A DNA stretch of 64,000 nt from Auanema rhodensis (GCA_964057225.1 OZ059897.1:7502001-7566000); one strand, 5' to 3'. Shown: positions 1 to 11,175, counted from the first letter of the stretch. A program made the numbers and translations. Notes: generated from the sequence alone by a model not told the origin.

Positions 1-444
1 CAACTTTTGAAGTAACTGATAACAAGACCTAAGGTGGATATATAAAAAATAGAACAATTTCTTTCACACTACCTGATAAAGAATTAAGCTTGGTTGATTT
101 GTGATCGGGTAAACATTCGTACAATGGAAGAATATCCTTCAATGGATTTTCACAGCTCTCAAGAATACTATAAACAATGCTTTGTAGACGTTCTTCTTTA
201 ATTGTATCGTCTTCTTCGGCTATAAACACATCCTTAAATATTCCCATCATAATAATACTGAAGATGTTGAAGTGAATACCTTCAATAGTTTCCGTTGATT
301 ATCAACGATTGGATCACAGTATTCTAATTTTCTCAAAGCCATTTTTTCTTTTCTAGTTTTTGGCTTAGGGGGAGAATTTTCTTCTTGCCGTTGATTAGAA
401 ACATCATCAATAGTTTCGGTAAAAGAACTATTACCATGAGCCAT
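1..444 (-). CDS. Unrecognised spliced gene, 5' part only (runs off window)
   Basis: Seen: from the ATG at 444 on the minus strand a 55-codon exon (280-444) ends at AAG|GTATTC. A second exon (73-232) follows an acceptor ending ATTTAAG, and a third (1-28) begins after CCTTAG and continues beyond the window. The 47-bp intron is typical of this locus. The N-terminal region is polar (Ser/Glu/Lys, with a basic KPKTRKEK stretch); the second exon is acidic and probably helical. No signal peptide or membrane segment is visible. I do not recognise the family. It is transcribed divergently from the TFIIS gene across about 560 bp. Confidence 0.6.
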
Positions 445-1008
445 TAAAATAGCTTCTTAAATTAAAAAAACATTTTTGAAAGCATTAATGCTTTTTGTAA
501 ACGTCAAATTTGGGTAAAGCATTTAAAACAAAAGTAAACTAAATGTACAAAACACTTTCAATGACAAAAAATGTCAAAACGCGTAGTGACGAGGAAAACT
601 TTTTTTAAAAACTTTAAGTTTTATAATATTCATTAGAATTTAAAAGTACGCTTAACTTCGTATTCAGAATGTTATTTTGCGATGATATTAACTACAATAT
701 TCTATTTCATTGAAAAACGGTAATGATATTGTCAATTTAGATAATTTACCGTTCTTCACAACGAAAAATAATATTTAAGACGGTTAGCGGTTATCCGAGT
801 TCTCTAATCATTTTTATAAAATTTCGATATCTGTCATAGGAATGGTCGTAGATACAAACAACACACTGGGTCACGTACAAACATATCGTTGGTCACACAA
901 AGTATTTAATTTTTTTACGGCATAATTAATTTCCAACTATTTTTAATTTTTTGTTTCATTTACATTATTGTATTTAATAAAAGAAAGCATTTCAGGCAGT
1001 TTTTAAAC
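445..1008. promoter_or_regulatory. Divergent intergenic region between the minus-strand gene and TFIIS
   Basis: Very AT-rich with no convincing ORF. It must hold the promoters of both flanking genes. At 989-994 there is an acceptor-like TTTCAG 14 bp before the TFIIS start, consistent with a 5'UTR splice site or a spliced-leader acceptor (inference). I see no clear TATA element that I would defend. Confidence 0.4.
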
Positions 1009-2377
1009 ATGTCATGTGAAGCAGAAGTTCTAAGCATTGGTTGTAAATTGGATAAAATTTTATCAGGAAGTAAACCTGTGAGTGATTATACTATGAATAT
1101 TATATAGTGTTAGGATTATTCGATTTTTTAAAATCTCTTTTTTAATTAATGGTGACCGCACAACTACAGTAATTAAGTTATTTTATTAGTAATTATATTC
1201 TTCGATTAATTTATCCATGTTGTTTTTGCTATTTTGACGGTTATTTTTATACAATAATTTAAATGAATTTAAGGCTGAAGATGCATTGGAGTTATTAAAT
1301 GCTTTGAGTCGTTTGCCAATCACTCTAGAAGTATTGACAGTAAGCTAACAACTTTCGTAAACATTTTTATGAATTATTTTCAAGAATACTCAAATTGGAA
1401 AGAAACTCAATGAGTTTCGTAAAAAAACAAGCGATGATAAATTAGCTAAACTTGCCAAAAACTTGATCAAAGAATGGAAGAATCTCATTGACAAAAAAGA
1501 TAGTGGCGAAAAGGTATTTCTAACCCTACTTTTTAAATATTTTTATGTTCGATAGATGCCTCGAAACGACTCGACTGCTTCTAATCTTTCTTCAAAAAGT
1601 AAAGAAATTATTACCCCTAAAGAAAATAAAAAAGAAGACAAACCTCCTGTATCGCTTCCGTCAAGTTCGAATGGGGCTTTCCCACCCAAACATCTGATTA
1701 ATGATGATGTAAGAACTTTAGTGAGCTATGCACGTAATTTTAAAGTCTAATATAGGTTCGTGGCAAGTCCGCTCAAATGATTTTGAATGCTCTACGTTAT
1801 ACTGATTTACCTGATGGGACACATGACCCTGAAGGTTTAGCTGTTGAAATTGAACAAGCTTTATATGATGCAAGTTTGATCTTCAATTTTTTTTTCATTA
1901 TGAATTTTTGAAGACGCACAAAGGTACAAATGATAAATATAAAGCCGGTTTACGTAGTCGCGTTTTCAATCTGCGTGACAAAAAAAACACTGCTCTCAGG
2001 TAACTGTTGTATCAACTTTCACACCATACATTTACTTTAGAGAAAATGTTCTTACTGGCGTGATCAAGCCTATTAAATTGGCAATAATGACTAGTGAGGA
2101 AATGGCTTCTGATGACATTAAGCAACTTAGGGAAAAATTCAATCAAGAAGCAATCAACGAGTATCAGATGTCTGTTCAACAAGGTTTCTCAATATAGTAC
2201 TGATATTTATCTTATTAATTTTCTATTTGTTTAGGTACACCGTCTGACATGTTCAAATGTGGAAAGTGTAAGAAGAATAACTGTACATATACTCAACTTC
2301 AAACTAGATCTTCTGATGAACCTATGACTACATTTGTTTTCTGTTTAGAATGTGGTAATAGGTGGAAATTCTGCTAG
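1009..2377 (+). CDS. TFIIS: Transcription elongation factor TFIIS (S-II)
   Basis: Role (family knowledge): binds stalled RNA polymerase II and stimulates cleavage of backtracked RNA. Seen: eight exons, about 1009-1077, 1274-1339, 1385-1513, 1556-1708, 1756-1873, 1924-1999, 2041-2183 and 2235-2377. The N-terminal helical LW/TFIIS-N domain is in exons 1-3 ([19 protein letters not shown]). A Ser/Pro/Lys linker is in exon 4 and the central domain in exons 5-7 ([22 protein letters not shown]). The zinc ribbon in exon 8 has CGKCKKNNC, the catalytic acidic hairpin [11 protein letters not shown] and [11 protein letters not shown] before the stop, the expected family C-terminus. The exon 5/6 junction is the least certain; I chose GCAA|GT to AAAG|GT because it keeps frame. 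Length near 300 aa is normal. Confidence 0.95.
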
Positions 2378-2765
2378 GTTGTCGTTTGTTATATTTGATC
2401 CCAATTGTATAGTTTCCTGATACCTCTGTCCCACCTAAGTAGGCAAATTGCCTTCGCGTTTCTCCCGTTGCCCTCTATGATCTTTTGTTATTCCTTATAT
2501 ATCTCAGTTACCCTAACTTGACAGTACTTGATGATGGATTAATATTTCACATGATATTTGCTATCAAACTAAGGAAGTAGTAATAACACATTATGTCTAT
2601 TCGACCTGTTCCTGTTAAGGTTATGATTTGTTTTGAACTGTCTCATGGATATATTCTTTAATTGTTAATAATGGATATTACATTTTTTTACTTCAACGAA
2701 TTTTGTCAGTTATCTCTGATTTGTTACCTTGAACTTTACTGAATTATTCTTATAGTTATATTCAG
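2378..2765. promoter_or_regulatory. TFIIS-SRP72 intergenic region
   Basis: This 388-bp interval separates two genes in the same direction. It contains a possible nine-codon upstream exon (ATG at 2593, AAG|GTTATG at 2619/2620) that could splice in frame to the acceptor at 2765. The alternative is that 2765/2766 is a spliced-leader acceptor, because TTCAG directly abuts the ATG. No other coding signal is seen. Confidence 0.4.
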
Positions 2766-5188
2766 ATGACATCCGAGGCTGGGGGTGTTTACCAGTGCAT
2801 TTCTGATCTTGTTAGGGTGGATGACACTGGTGATTATCAGAAGGCTTTGCAAGTCACTAACAAACGTATGTTATCGTATATTATTTAGCAAAAAAAAATT
2901 CCAGTTATTCGACGTTATCCCAAGGAAACCTATGCTCATAAATGTAAGGTTATTGCCCTTATCCAGCTTGGACAGTATGACGACGCACTTGCTATTATTA
3001 AAAAAGTTCCCAGTCATCAAATGGGTGAAATTGGATTTGAAAAGGGATACATTCTCTACAGAATGGGGAAAATTGAGGAGGCTTCAGAAGCTTTATCTGG
3101 GGTCCCTGACAATGCCCGTGTTCAAGAATTAAAGGCCCAGATATATTATAAGCTAGAACGGTTCCAGGTATAATGTATAATAGTTTTTTTAAATTTAGAT
3201 CTATTAATTTAGGAAGCTCATGATGTATATTTGAGTCTTTTAAAAAACCATACCGATGACTACGATGATGAAAGAAAAGCAAATTTCGTAGCTGTTCAAG
3301 CTCAACTTGAGGCTCAAGGGAGCCCACAGGTATGATGCTTATATGTTTTGGTTTTAATATATATATTTTTTTTTAGAAAATGTCAGCTGGTCTTGAAACT
3401 TATGAACAGCTATATAACGCTGCTTGCCATCAAATTGAGAGAGAAGACTGGAAAACTGCTCTCGATTTGATCGAAAAAGCTCTTAGTGCGTTGTACTTTC
3501 TTCGAATTGATTTAATTTTTATAATTAGAAACTGCCAGCAACGATTTCGAAGCTGATGGTCTGACTGAAGAAGAATGCGAAGAAGAACTGAGCATTATCA
3601 ATGTTCAGAAAGCGTTTATTCTCTTGAAATTAGATAGAAAGGCCGAAGCCGTTCAATTATTCCAAGCTGTTCGTGATACCAAGTGAGATATTAACCCTTT
3701 CCGTGTTTAATTTTATCTTATTAGCCCTACTGATGTAAGCGTTCAAGCTGTACTTGTTAACAGCATTCCCTGTTCATCCGATGAGGTAAACTTAGCCGAT
3801 GCTCGCAAGAAATTCAAGTTCGCATTACATCTCGATCAATCTAAACTTTCTAGAAAACAACGTTATACTTTGATGCTCAATAATGTAAGTTTTAGCATCA
3901 TCTATCAACGTAATGAAATTGTTTACAGGCTATTATTCTTTTACTATCCAATCAAAGGGAGCCTTGTAGACGTTCACTTGCTGATTTAGTTGAACGCTTC
4001 GGAAAAAACAAAGATTCCCGACTTATTGAAGCATCTTTACTTGTAAAGATGAATGAAATTGATAAGGCTGTTGAAGTGAGTATCTTACGGACTATTAAAA
4101 GTTCTATGAAACTTTACAGGCATTAGAGGGGGATGATGATGATACATTGTTGACCAAAGTTCATATATTGCTCAACAACGGACGTATTGATGACGCTCTA
4201 GCTGCTCTTAATAGCCTTCCAACTGCATTAAAATCTAAACCAGGAGTAGCTAGTCTGATAGTTAGTTGTCTCATAGCTACAAATAAGCATGATGAGGCTG
4301 CCAGAGTATGATTGAGTAATTAAAATTGGAAAATATGGTTTATTATTATAGGAATTGGAGTTTGCTCTTCAGAACACCAAAGAAATCTCTGTTCGACATG
4401 TAATTTTGGATGAAGCTGCAAAGCTCAGTATTTCTCAAGGAAGATCTGACGATGCGGTTAAATATTTGAAGCAGTTGGCTGAGTAATATATATTTTATAT
4501 CTCTTATTAACCAAATACTTACAGTATGGCTCCAGAAGATATTACCATTCAGTGTCGTCTTATCTTGGCCTATTCAGAGGTTGATCCGAAGAAGGCTGAG
4601 CAACTCAGCGCAAAGGCTTGTCGAACAATGTTGCCTTAAATTATTGAACTGTTACAGATTTTCCCAGATGATGGCTCTGTTGGTATTAATGTGGAAGAGT
4701 TAGAAGAGAGCGATTGGATTTTATATGGTGAAAAATATCGACAGAAGAAAGAAACAAAAATGGAAGTTGAAGACAGCGTAAGTGCTCAGCTCAAAAATCC
4801 GGGATTTTTGAAAAAATTTTTCTAGGAAATTATTACTCGTAAACTCAAGAACAGAAAACGCAAAAGAAAGATTCGCTTACCTAAGACCTATGATCCTGAA
4901 GTTCCTCCTGATCCTGAAAGATGGTTGCCCAGACAGGAACGAGCTGCTTATAAGAAGAAGTTCAAGAAGAATAGAGATAGGGATATTGGACGAGGAACTC
5001 AAGGAGCTGCCAACGCCAATCCCAACGTGTATGTTTTAGTTTGTAATGTTATGCAAGCATTTCCATTCAGAGAGTTCTCCTCTAATTCACCGGCGTCACC
5101 TCGCCCTGTTCCTGCACCTGTCGCAGAAGGTCCACGTCAAATGAGACCAAAACAACAAAAAGCTAAAAAGAAGAAAACCAAATTTTAA
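2766..5188 (+). CDS. SRP72: Signal recognition particle subunit SRP72
   Basis: Role (family knowledge): TPR scaffold that binds SRP68 and 7SL RNA in the signal recognition particle. Seen: at least twelve exons: 2766-2865, 2905-3167, 3213-3329, 3377-3485, 3529-3682, 3725-3884, 3929-4075, 4120-4305, 4352-4492, 4525-4615, 4658-4777 and 4826-5188. The TPR-like helical repeats (for example HKCKVIALIQLGQYDDALAI) match the human N-terminus in spacing. The C-terminal SRP72 RNA-binding signature is clear: PKTYDPEVPPDPERWLP, then GRGTQGA and a Lys-rich tail. Start 2766 gives the family's usual N-terminal length; an upstream start at 2593 is possible. The intron after 4615 appears to use a GC-AG pair. 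A GT...CAG segment at 5028-5071 in the last exon is better left unspliced, since removing 44 nt would break the frame. Confidence 0.93.
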
Positions 5189-5297
5189 AGCGTTGTTATT
5201 AATTTATTTTAATGTGGTTGTTTTGGGATATAGTGATAAATTTATAATTTCGTTGTTGTTTTTAAGATGATTAATCCTATTTTCTTGCGCTAAGTCA

Positions 5298-5308
5298 CCT
5301 ACGGGGCT
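5298..5308 (+). pseudogene. Array edge: 3' end of a tRNA-Lys copy
   Basis: Only the acceptor 3' strand (cctacggggct) and the following T run remain. This marks the left breakpoint of the array, 110 bp after the SRP72 stop. Confidence 0.7.
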
Positions 5309-5484
5309 AATTTTTTACTTTCTAACATGTAGAACTTAATTTTCTTAGCTTGTTTAAACTTTTATTTATTCCAGAATCTTGAATTTTTCTTCAAATATAG
5401 ATCTTTTTGAAGTAAATTTAGAAGTAAATATACTATTGTATGAGGAAGTACTTCATTATTTTTATGAAGTTAGGAGGATGTGTA

Positions 5485-5557
5485 GCCTCGTTAGCTCAGC
5501 TGGTAGAGCGTTAGACTTTTAATCTAACGGTCAGGGGTTCGAGCCCCCTACGGGGCT
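5485..5557 (+). tRNA. tRNA-Lys(UUU) copy 1
   Basis: Flank L; consensus mature sequence; T6 terminator. Confidence 0.96.
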
Positions 5558-5742
5558 AATTTTTTACATTCTATTGTCCCGAATATGTAGAACTTAATTT
5601 GCTTAGCTTGTTTAAATTTTTATTTATTCCGGAATCTTGAATTTTTCTTCAAATATAGATCTTTTTGAAGTAAATTTAGAAGTAAATATACTATTGTATG
5701 AGGAAGTACTTCATTATTTTTATGAAGTTAGGAGGATGTGTA

Positions 5743-5815
5743 GCCTCGTTAGCTCAGCTGGTAGAGCGTTAGACTTTTAATCTAACGGTCAGGGATTCGA
5801 GCCCCCTACGGGGCT
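5743..5815 (+). tRNA. tRNA-Lys(UUU) copy 2
   Basis: Flank L; last T-stem base before the loop is A instead of G, giving an A-C mismatch and a weaker B box. Confidence 0.8.
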
Positions 5816-6001
5816 AATTTTCTACATTCTATCTGTCTCGAATATGTAGAACTTAATTTTCTTAGCTTGTTTAAACTTTTATTTATTCCAGAATCTTGAA
5901 TTTTTCTTGAAATATAGATCTTTTTGAAGTAAATTTAGAAGTAAATATACTATTGTATGAGTAGGTTCTTCATTAATTTTATGAAGTTAGGAGGATGTGT
6001 A

Positions 6002-6074
6002 GCCTCGTTAGCTCAGCTGGTAGAGCGTTAGACTTTTAATCTAACGGTCAGGGGTTCGAGCCTCCTACGGGGCT
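6002..6074 (+). tRNA. tRNA-Lys(UUU) copy 3
   Basis: Flank L; one G-U wobble in the T stem (cctcct). Confidence 0.9.
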
Positions 6075-6261
6075 AATTTTTTACATTCTATTGTCCCGAA
6101 TATGTAGAACTTAATTTGCTTAGCTTGTTTAAATTTTTATTTATTTTTGAGAATCTTGAATTTTTCTTCAAATATAGATCTTTTTGAATTAAATTTAGAA
6201 GTAAATATACTATTGTATGAGGAAGTACTTCATTATTTTTATGAAATGGTGGCGATATGTA

Positions 6262-6334
6262 GCCTCGTTAGCTCAGCTGGTAGAGCGTTAGACTTTTAAT
6301 CTAACGGTCAGGGGTTCGAGCCCCCTACGGGGCT
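6262..6334 (+). tRNA. tRNA-Lys(UUU) copy 4
   Basis: Flank W; consensus. Confidence 0.96.
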
Positions 6335-6521
6335 AATTTTTTACATTCTATTGTCCCGAATATGTAGAACTTAATTTGCTTAGCTTGTTTAAATTTTTAT
6401 TTATTTTTGAGAATCTTGAATTTTTCTTCAAATATAGATCTTTTTGAATTAAATTTAGAAGTAAATATACTATTGTATGAGTAGGTTCTTCATTAATTTT
6501 ATGAAGTTAGGAGGATGTGTA

Positions 6522-6594
6522 GCCTCGTTAGCTCAGCTGGTAGAGCGTTAGACTTTTAATCTAACGGTCAGGGGTTCGAGCCCCCTACGGGGCT
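6522..6594 (+). tRNA. tRNA-Lys(UUU) copy 5
   Basis: Flank L; consensus. Confidence 0.96.
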
Positions 6595-6781
6595 AATTTT
6601 TTACATTCTATTGTCCCGAATATGTAGAACTTAATTTGCTTAGCTTGTTTAAATTTTTATTTATTTTTGAGAATCTTGAATTTTTCTTCAAATATAGATC
6701 TTTTTGAATTAAATTTAGAAGTAAATATACTATTGTATGAGGAAGTACTTCATTATTTTTATGAAATGGTGGCGATATGTA

Positions 6782-6854
6782 GCCTCGTTAGCTCAGCTGG
6801 TAGAGCGTTAGACTTTTAATCTAACGGTCAGGGGTTCGAGCCCCCTACGGGGCT
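6782..6854 (+). tRNA. tRNA-Lys(UUU) copy 6
   Basis: Flank W; consensus. Confidence 0.96.
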
Positions 6855-7040
6855 AATTTTCTACATTCTATCTGTCTGGAATATGTAGAACTTAATTTTC
6901 TTAGCTTGTTTAAACTTTTATTTATTCCAGAATCTTGAATTTTTCTTGAAATATAGATCTTTTTGAAGTAAATTTAGAAGTACATATAATATTGTATGAG
7001 GAAGTACTTCATTAATTTTATGAAATGGTGGCGATATGTA

Positions 7041-7113
7041 GCCTCGTTAGCTCAGCTGGTAGAGCGTTAGACTTTTAATCTAACGGTCAGGGGTTCGAGC
7101 CCCCTACGGGGCT
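7041..7113 (+). tRNA. tRNA-Lys(UUU) copy 7
   Basis: Flank W; consensus. Confidence 0.96.
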
Positions 7114-7299
7114 AATTTTCTACATTCTATCTGTCTCGAATATGTAGAACTTAATTTTCTTAGCTTGTTTAAACTTTTATTTATTCCAGAATCTTGAATT
7201 TTTCTTGAAATATAGATCTTTTTGAAGTAAATTTAGAAGTAAATATAATATTGTATGAGGAAGAATTTCATTATTTTTATGAAGTTAGGAAGATGTGTA

Positions 7300-7372
7300 G
7301 CCTCGTTAGCTCAGCTGGTAGAGCGTTAGACTTTTAATCTAACGGTCAGGGGTTCGAGCCCCCTACGGGGCT
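7300..7372 (+). tRNA. tRNA-Lys(UUU) copy 8
   Basis: Flank A; consensus. Confidence 0.96.
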
Positions 7373-7558
7373 AATTTTTTACATTCTATCTGTCCCGAAT
7401 ATGTAGAACTTTATTTGCTTAGCTTGTTTAAACTTTTATTTATTCCAGAATCTTGAATTTTTCTTCAAATATAGATCTTTTTGAATTAAATTTAGAAGTA
7501 AATATACTATTGTATGAGGAAGTACTTCATTATTTTTATGAAATGGTGGCGATATGTA

Positions 7559-7631
7559 GCCTCGTTAGCTCAGCTGGTAGAGCGTTAGACTTTTAATCTA
7601 ACGGTCAGGGGTTCGAGCCCCCTACGGGGCT
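7559..7631 (+). tRNA. tRNA-Lys(UUU) copy 9
   Basis: Flank W; consensus. Confidence 0.96.
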
Positions 7632-7817
7632 AATTTTCTACATTCTATCTGTCTCGAATATGTAGAACTTTATTTGCTTAGCTTGTTTAAACTTTTATTT
7701 ATTCCAGAATCTTGAATTTTTCTTCAAATATAGATCTTTTTGAATTAAATTTAGAAGTAAATATACTATTGTATGAGTAGGTTCTTCTTTAATTTTATGA
7801 AGTTAGGAGGATGTGTA

Positions 7818-7890
7818 GCCTTGTTAGCTCAGCTGGTAGAGCGTAAGACTTTTAATCTAACGGTCAGGGGTTCGCGCCCCCTACGGGGCT
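7818..7890 (+). pseudogene. tRNA-Lys(UUU) copy 10, degenerate
   Basis: Flank L; acceptor gccttgt, an A-A clash in the anticodon stem (gtaaga) and T-loop A58 changed to C (ttcgcg). The same triple variant recurs in copy 13. Confidence 0.75.
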
Positions 7891-8077
7891 AATTTTTTAC
7901 ATTCTATTGTCCCGAATATGTAGAACTTAATTTGCTTAGCTTGTTTAAATTTTTATTTCTTTTTGAGAATCTTGAATTCTTCTTCAAATATAGATCTTTT
8001 TGAATTAAATTTAGAAGTAAATATACTATTGTATGAGGAAGTACTTCATTATTTTTATGAAATGGTGGCGATATGTA

Positions 8078-8150
8078 GCCTCGTTAGCTCAGCTGGTAGA
8101 GCGTTAGACTTTTAATCTAACGGTCAAGGGTTCGAGCCCCCTACGGGGCT
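8078..8150 (+). tRNA. tRNA-Lys(UUU) copy 11
   Basis: Flank W; ggtcaaggg puts an A-C mismatch in the T stem; shared with copy 12. Confidence 0.75.
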
Positions 8151-8337
8151 AATTTTTTACATTCTATTGTCCCGAATATGTAGAACTTAATTTGCTTAGC
8201 TTGTTTAAATTTTTATTTCTTTTTGAGAATCTTGAATTTTTCTTCAAATATAGATCTTTTTGAATTAAATTTAGAAGTAAATATACTATTGTATGAGGAA
8301 GTACTTCATTATTTTTATGAAATGGTGGCGATATGTA

Positions 8338-8410
8338 GCCTCGTTAGCTCAGCTGGTAGAGCGTTAGACTTTTAATCTAACGGTCAAGGGTTCGAGCCCC
8401 CTACGGGGCT
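8338..8410 (+). tRNA. tRNA-Lys(UUU) copy 12
   Basis: Flank W; same T-stem mismatch as copy 11. Confidence 0.75.
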
Positions 8411-8597
8411 AATTTTTTACATTCTATTGTCCCGAATATGTAGAACTTAATTTGCTTAGCTTGTTTAAATTTTTATTTCTTTTTGAGAATCTTGAATTCT
8501 TCTTCAAATATAGATCTTTTTGAATTAAATTTAGAAGTAAATATACTATTGTATGAGTAGGTTCTTCTTTAATTTTATGAAGTTAGGAGGATGTGTA

Positions 8598-8670
8598 GCC
8601 TTGTTAGCTCAGCTGGTAGAGCGTAAGACTTTTAATCTAACGGTCAGGGGTTCGCGCCCCCTACGGGGCT
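8598..8670 (+). pseudogene. tRNA-Lys(UUU) copy 13, degenerate
   Basis: Flank L; repeats the triple variant of copy 10, three units downstream. Confidence 0.75.
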
Positions 8671-8857
8671 AATTTTTTACATTCTATTGTCCCGAATATG
8701 TAGAACTTAATTTGCTTAGCTTGTTTAAATTTTTATTTCTTTTTGAGAATCTTGAATTCTTCTTCAAATATAGATCTTTTTGAATTAAATTTAGAAGTAA
8801 ATATACTATTGTATGAGGAAGTACTTCATTATTTTTATGAAATGGTGGCGATATGTA

Positions 8858-8930
8858 GCCTCGTTAGCTCAGCTGGTAGAGCGTTAGACTTTTAATCTAA
8901 CGGTCAGGGGTTCGAGCCCCCTACGGGGCT
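8858..8930 (+). tRNA. tRNA-Lys(UUU) copy 14
   Basis: Flank W; consensus. Confidence 0.96.
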
Positions 8931-9116
8931 AATTTTTTACATTCTATCTGTCCCGAATATGTAGAACTTAATTTTCTTAGCTTGTTTAAACTTTTATTTA
9001 TTCCAGAATCTTGAATTTTTCTTCAAATATAGATCTTTTTGAATTAAATTTAGAAGTAAATATAATATTGTATGAGGAAGAATTTCATTAATTTTATGAA
9101 ATGGTGGCGATATGTA

Positions 9117-9185
9117 GCCTCGTTAGCTCAGCTGGTAGAGCGTTAGACTTTTAATCTAACGGTCAGGGGTGCAGCCTACGGGGCT
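9117..9185 (+). pseudogene. tRNA-Lys(UUU) copy 15, T-arm deletion
   Basis: Flank W; four bases lost in the T arm (ggggtgcagcctacgg), which destroys the B box. The unit is 255 bp. Confidence 0.85.
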
Positions 9186-9371
9186 AATTTTTTACATTCT
9201 ATCTGTCCCGAATATGTAGAACTTAATTTTCTTAGCTTGTTTAAACTTTTATTTATTCCAGAATCTTGAATTTTTCTTCAAATATAGATCTTTTTGAAGT
9301 AAATTTAGAAGTAAATATACTATTGTATGAGGAAGTACTTCATTAATTTTATGAAATGGTGGCGATATGTA

Positions 9372-9440
9372 GCCTCGTTAGCTCAGCTGGTAGAGCGTTA
9401 GACTTTTAATCTAACGGTCAGGGGTGCAGCCTACGGGGCT
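9372..9440 (+). pseudogene. tRNA-Lys(UUU) copy 16, T-arm deletion
   Basis: Flank W; same four-base T-arm deletion as copy 15. Confidence 0.85.
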
Positions 9441-9626
9441 AATTTTTTACATTCTATCTGTCCCGAATATGTAGAACTTAATTTTCTTAGCTTGTTTAAA
9501 CTTTTATTTATTCCAGAATCTTGAATTTTTCTTCAAATATAGATCTTTTTGAATTAAATTTAGAAGTAAATATACTATTGTATGAGGAAGTACTTCATTA
9601 TTTTTATGAAATGGTGGCGATATGTA

Positions 9627-9699
9627 GCCTCGTTAGCTCAGCTGGTAGAGCGTTAGACTTTTAATCTAACGGTCAGGGGTTCGAGCCCCCTACGGGGCT
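9627..9699 (+). tRNA. tRNA-Lys(UUU) copy 17
   Basis: Flank W; consensus. Confidence 0.96.
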
Positions 9700-9885
9700 A
9701 ATTTTTTACATTCTATCTGTCCCGAATATGTAGAACTTAATTTTCTTAGCTTGTTTAAACTTTTATTTATTCCAGAATCTTGTATTTTTCTTCAAATATA
9801 GATCTTTTTGAAGTAAATTTAGAAGTAAATATACTATTGTATGAGGAAGTACTTCATTAATTTTATGAAATGGTGGCGATATGTA

Positions 9886-9954
9886 GCCTCGTTAGCTCAG
9901 CTGGTAGAGCGTTAGACTTTTAATCTAACGGTCAGGGGTGCAGCCTACGGGGCT
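9886..9954 (+). pseudogene. tRNA-Lys(UUU) copy 18, T-arm deletion
   Basis: Flank W; same deletion as copies 15 and 16. Confidence 0.85.
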
Positions 9955-10140
9955 AATTTTTTACATTCTATCTGTCCCGAATATGTAGAACTTAATTTTC
10001 TTAGCTTGTTTAAACTTTTATTTATTCCAGAATCTTGAATTTTTCTTCAAATATAGATCTTTTTGAATTAAATTTAGAAGTAAATATAATATTGTATGAG
10101 GAAGAATTTCATTAATTTTATGAAATGGTGGCGATATGTA

Positions 10141-10213
10141 GCCTCGTTAGCTCAGCTGGTAGAGCGTTAGACTTTTAATCTAACGGTCAGGGGTTCGAGC
10201 CCCCTACGGGGCT
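10141..10213 (+). tRNA. tRNA-Lys(UUU) copy 19
   Basis: Flank W; consensus. Confidence 0.96.
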
Positions 10214-10399
10214 AATTTTTTACATTCTATCTGTCCCGAATATGTAGAACTTAATTTTCTTAGCTTGTTTAAACTTTTATTTATTCCAGAATCTTGAATT
10301 TTTCTTCAAATATAGATCTTTTTGAAGTAAATTTAGAAGTAAATATACTATTGTATGAGGAAGTACTTCATTAATTTTATGAAATGGTGGCGATATGTA

Positions 10400-10472
10400 G
10401 CCTCGTTAGCTCAGCTGGTAGAGCGTTAGACTTTTAATCTAACGGTCAGGGGTTCGAGCCCCCTACGGGGCT
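10400..10472 (+). tRNA. tRNA-Lys(UUU) copy 20
   Basis: Flank W; consensus. Confidence 0.96.
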
Positions 10473-10658
10473 AATTTTTTACATTCTATCTGTCCCGAAT
10501 ATGTAGAACTTAATTTTCTTAGCTTGTTTAAACTTTTATTTATTCCAGAATCTTGAATTTTTCTTCAAATATAGATCTTTTTGAATTAAATTTAGAAGTA
10601 AATATAATATTGTATGAGGAAGAATTTCATTAATTTTATGAAATGGTGGCGATATGTA

Positions 10659-10731
10659 GCCTCGTTAGCTCAGCTGGTAGAGCGTTAGACTTTTAATCTA
10701 ACGGTCAGGGGTTCGAGCCCCCTACGGGGCT
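10659..10731 (+). tRNA. tRNA-Lys(UUU) copy 21
   Basis: Flank W; consensus; terminator shortened to T5. Confidence 0.95.
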
Positions 10732-10916
10732 AATTTTTACATTCTATCTGTCCCGAATATGTAGAACTTAATTTTCTTAGCTTGTTTAAACTTTTATTTA
10801 TTCCAGAATCTTGAATTTTTCTTCAAATATAGATCTTTTTGAATTAAATTTAGAAGTAAATATAATATTGTATGAGGAAGTACTTCATTATTTTTATGAA
10901 ATGGTGGCGATATGTA

Positions 10917-10989
10917 GCCTCGTTAGCTCAGCTGGTAGAGCGTTAGACTTTTAATCTAACGGTCAGGGGTTCGAGCCCCCTACGGGGCT
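10917..10989 (+). tRNA. tRNA-Lys(UUU) copy 22
   Basis: Flank W; consensus. Confidence 0.96.
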
Positions 10990-11175
10990 AATTTTTTACA
11001 TTCTATCTGTCCCGAACATGTAAAACTTAATTTTCTTACCTTGTTTAAACTTTTATTTATTCCAGAATCTTGAATTTTTCTTCAAATAAAGATCTTTTTG
11101 AATTAAATTTAGAAGTAAATATAATATTGTATGAGTAGGTTCTTCATTAATTTTATGAAATGGTGGCGATATGTA

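Noticed and set aside
5028-5071. Intron in the last SRP72 exon (GTGTATG...CAG)
   Set aside because: Its 44-bp removal would break the frame before the conserved Lys-rich tail, whereas the unspliced frame reads through to a natural stop.
5558-5742. Spliced-leader RNA gene on the minus strand of the spacer (an AAG|GTAAG donor in many units)
   Set aside because: Only the units with ttaccttg have the GT donor; others read ttagcttg. No convincing Sm site or SL-like exon and fold is visible.
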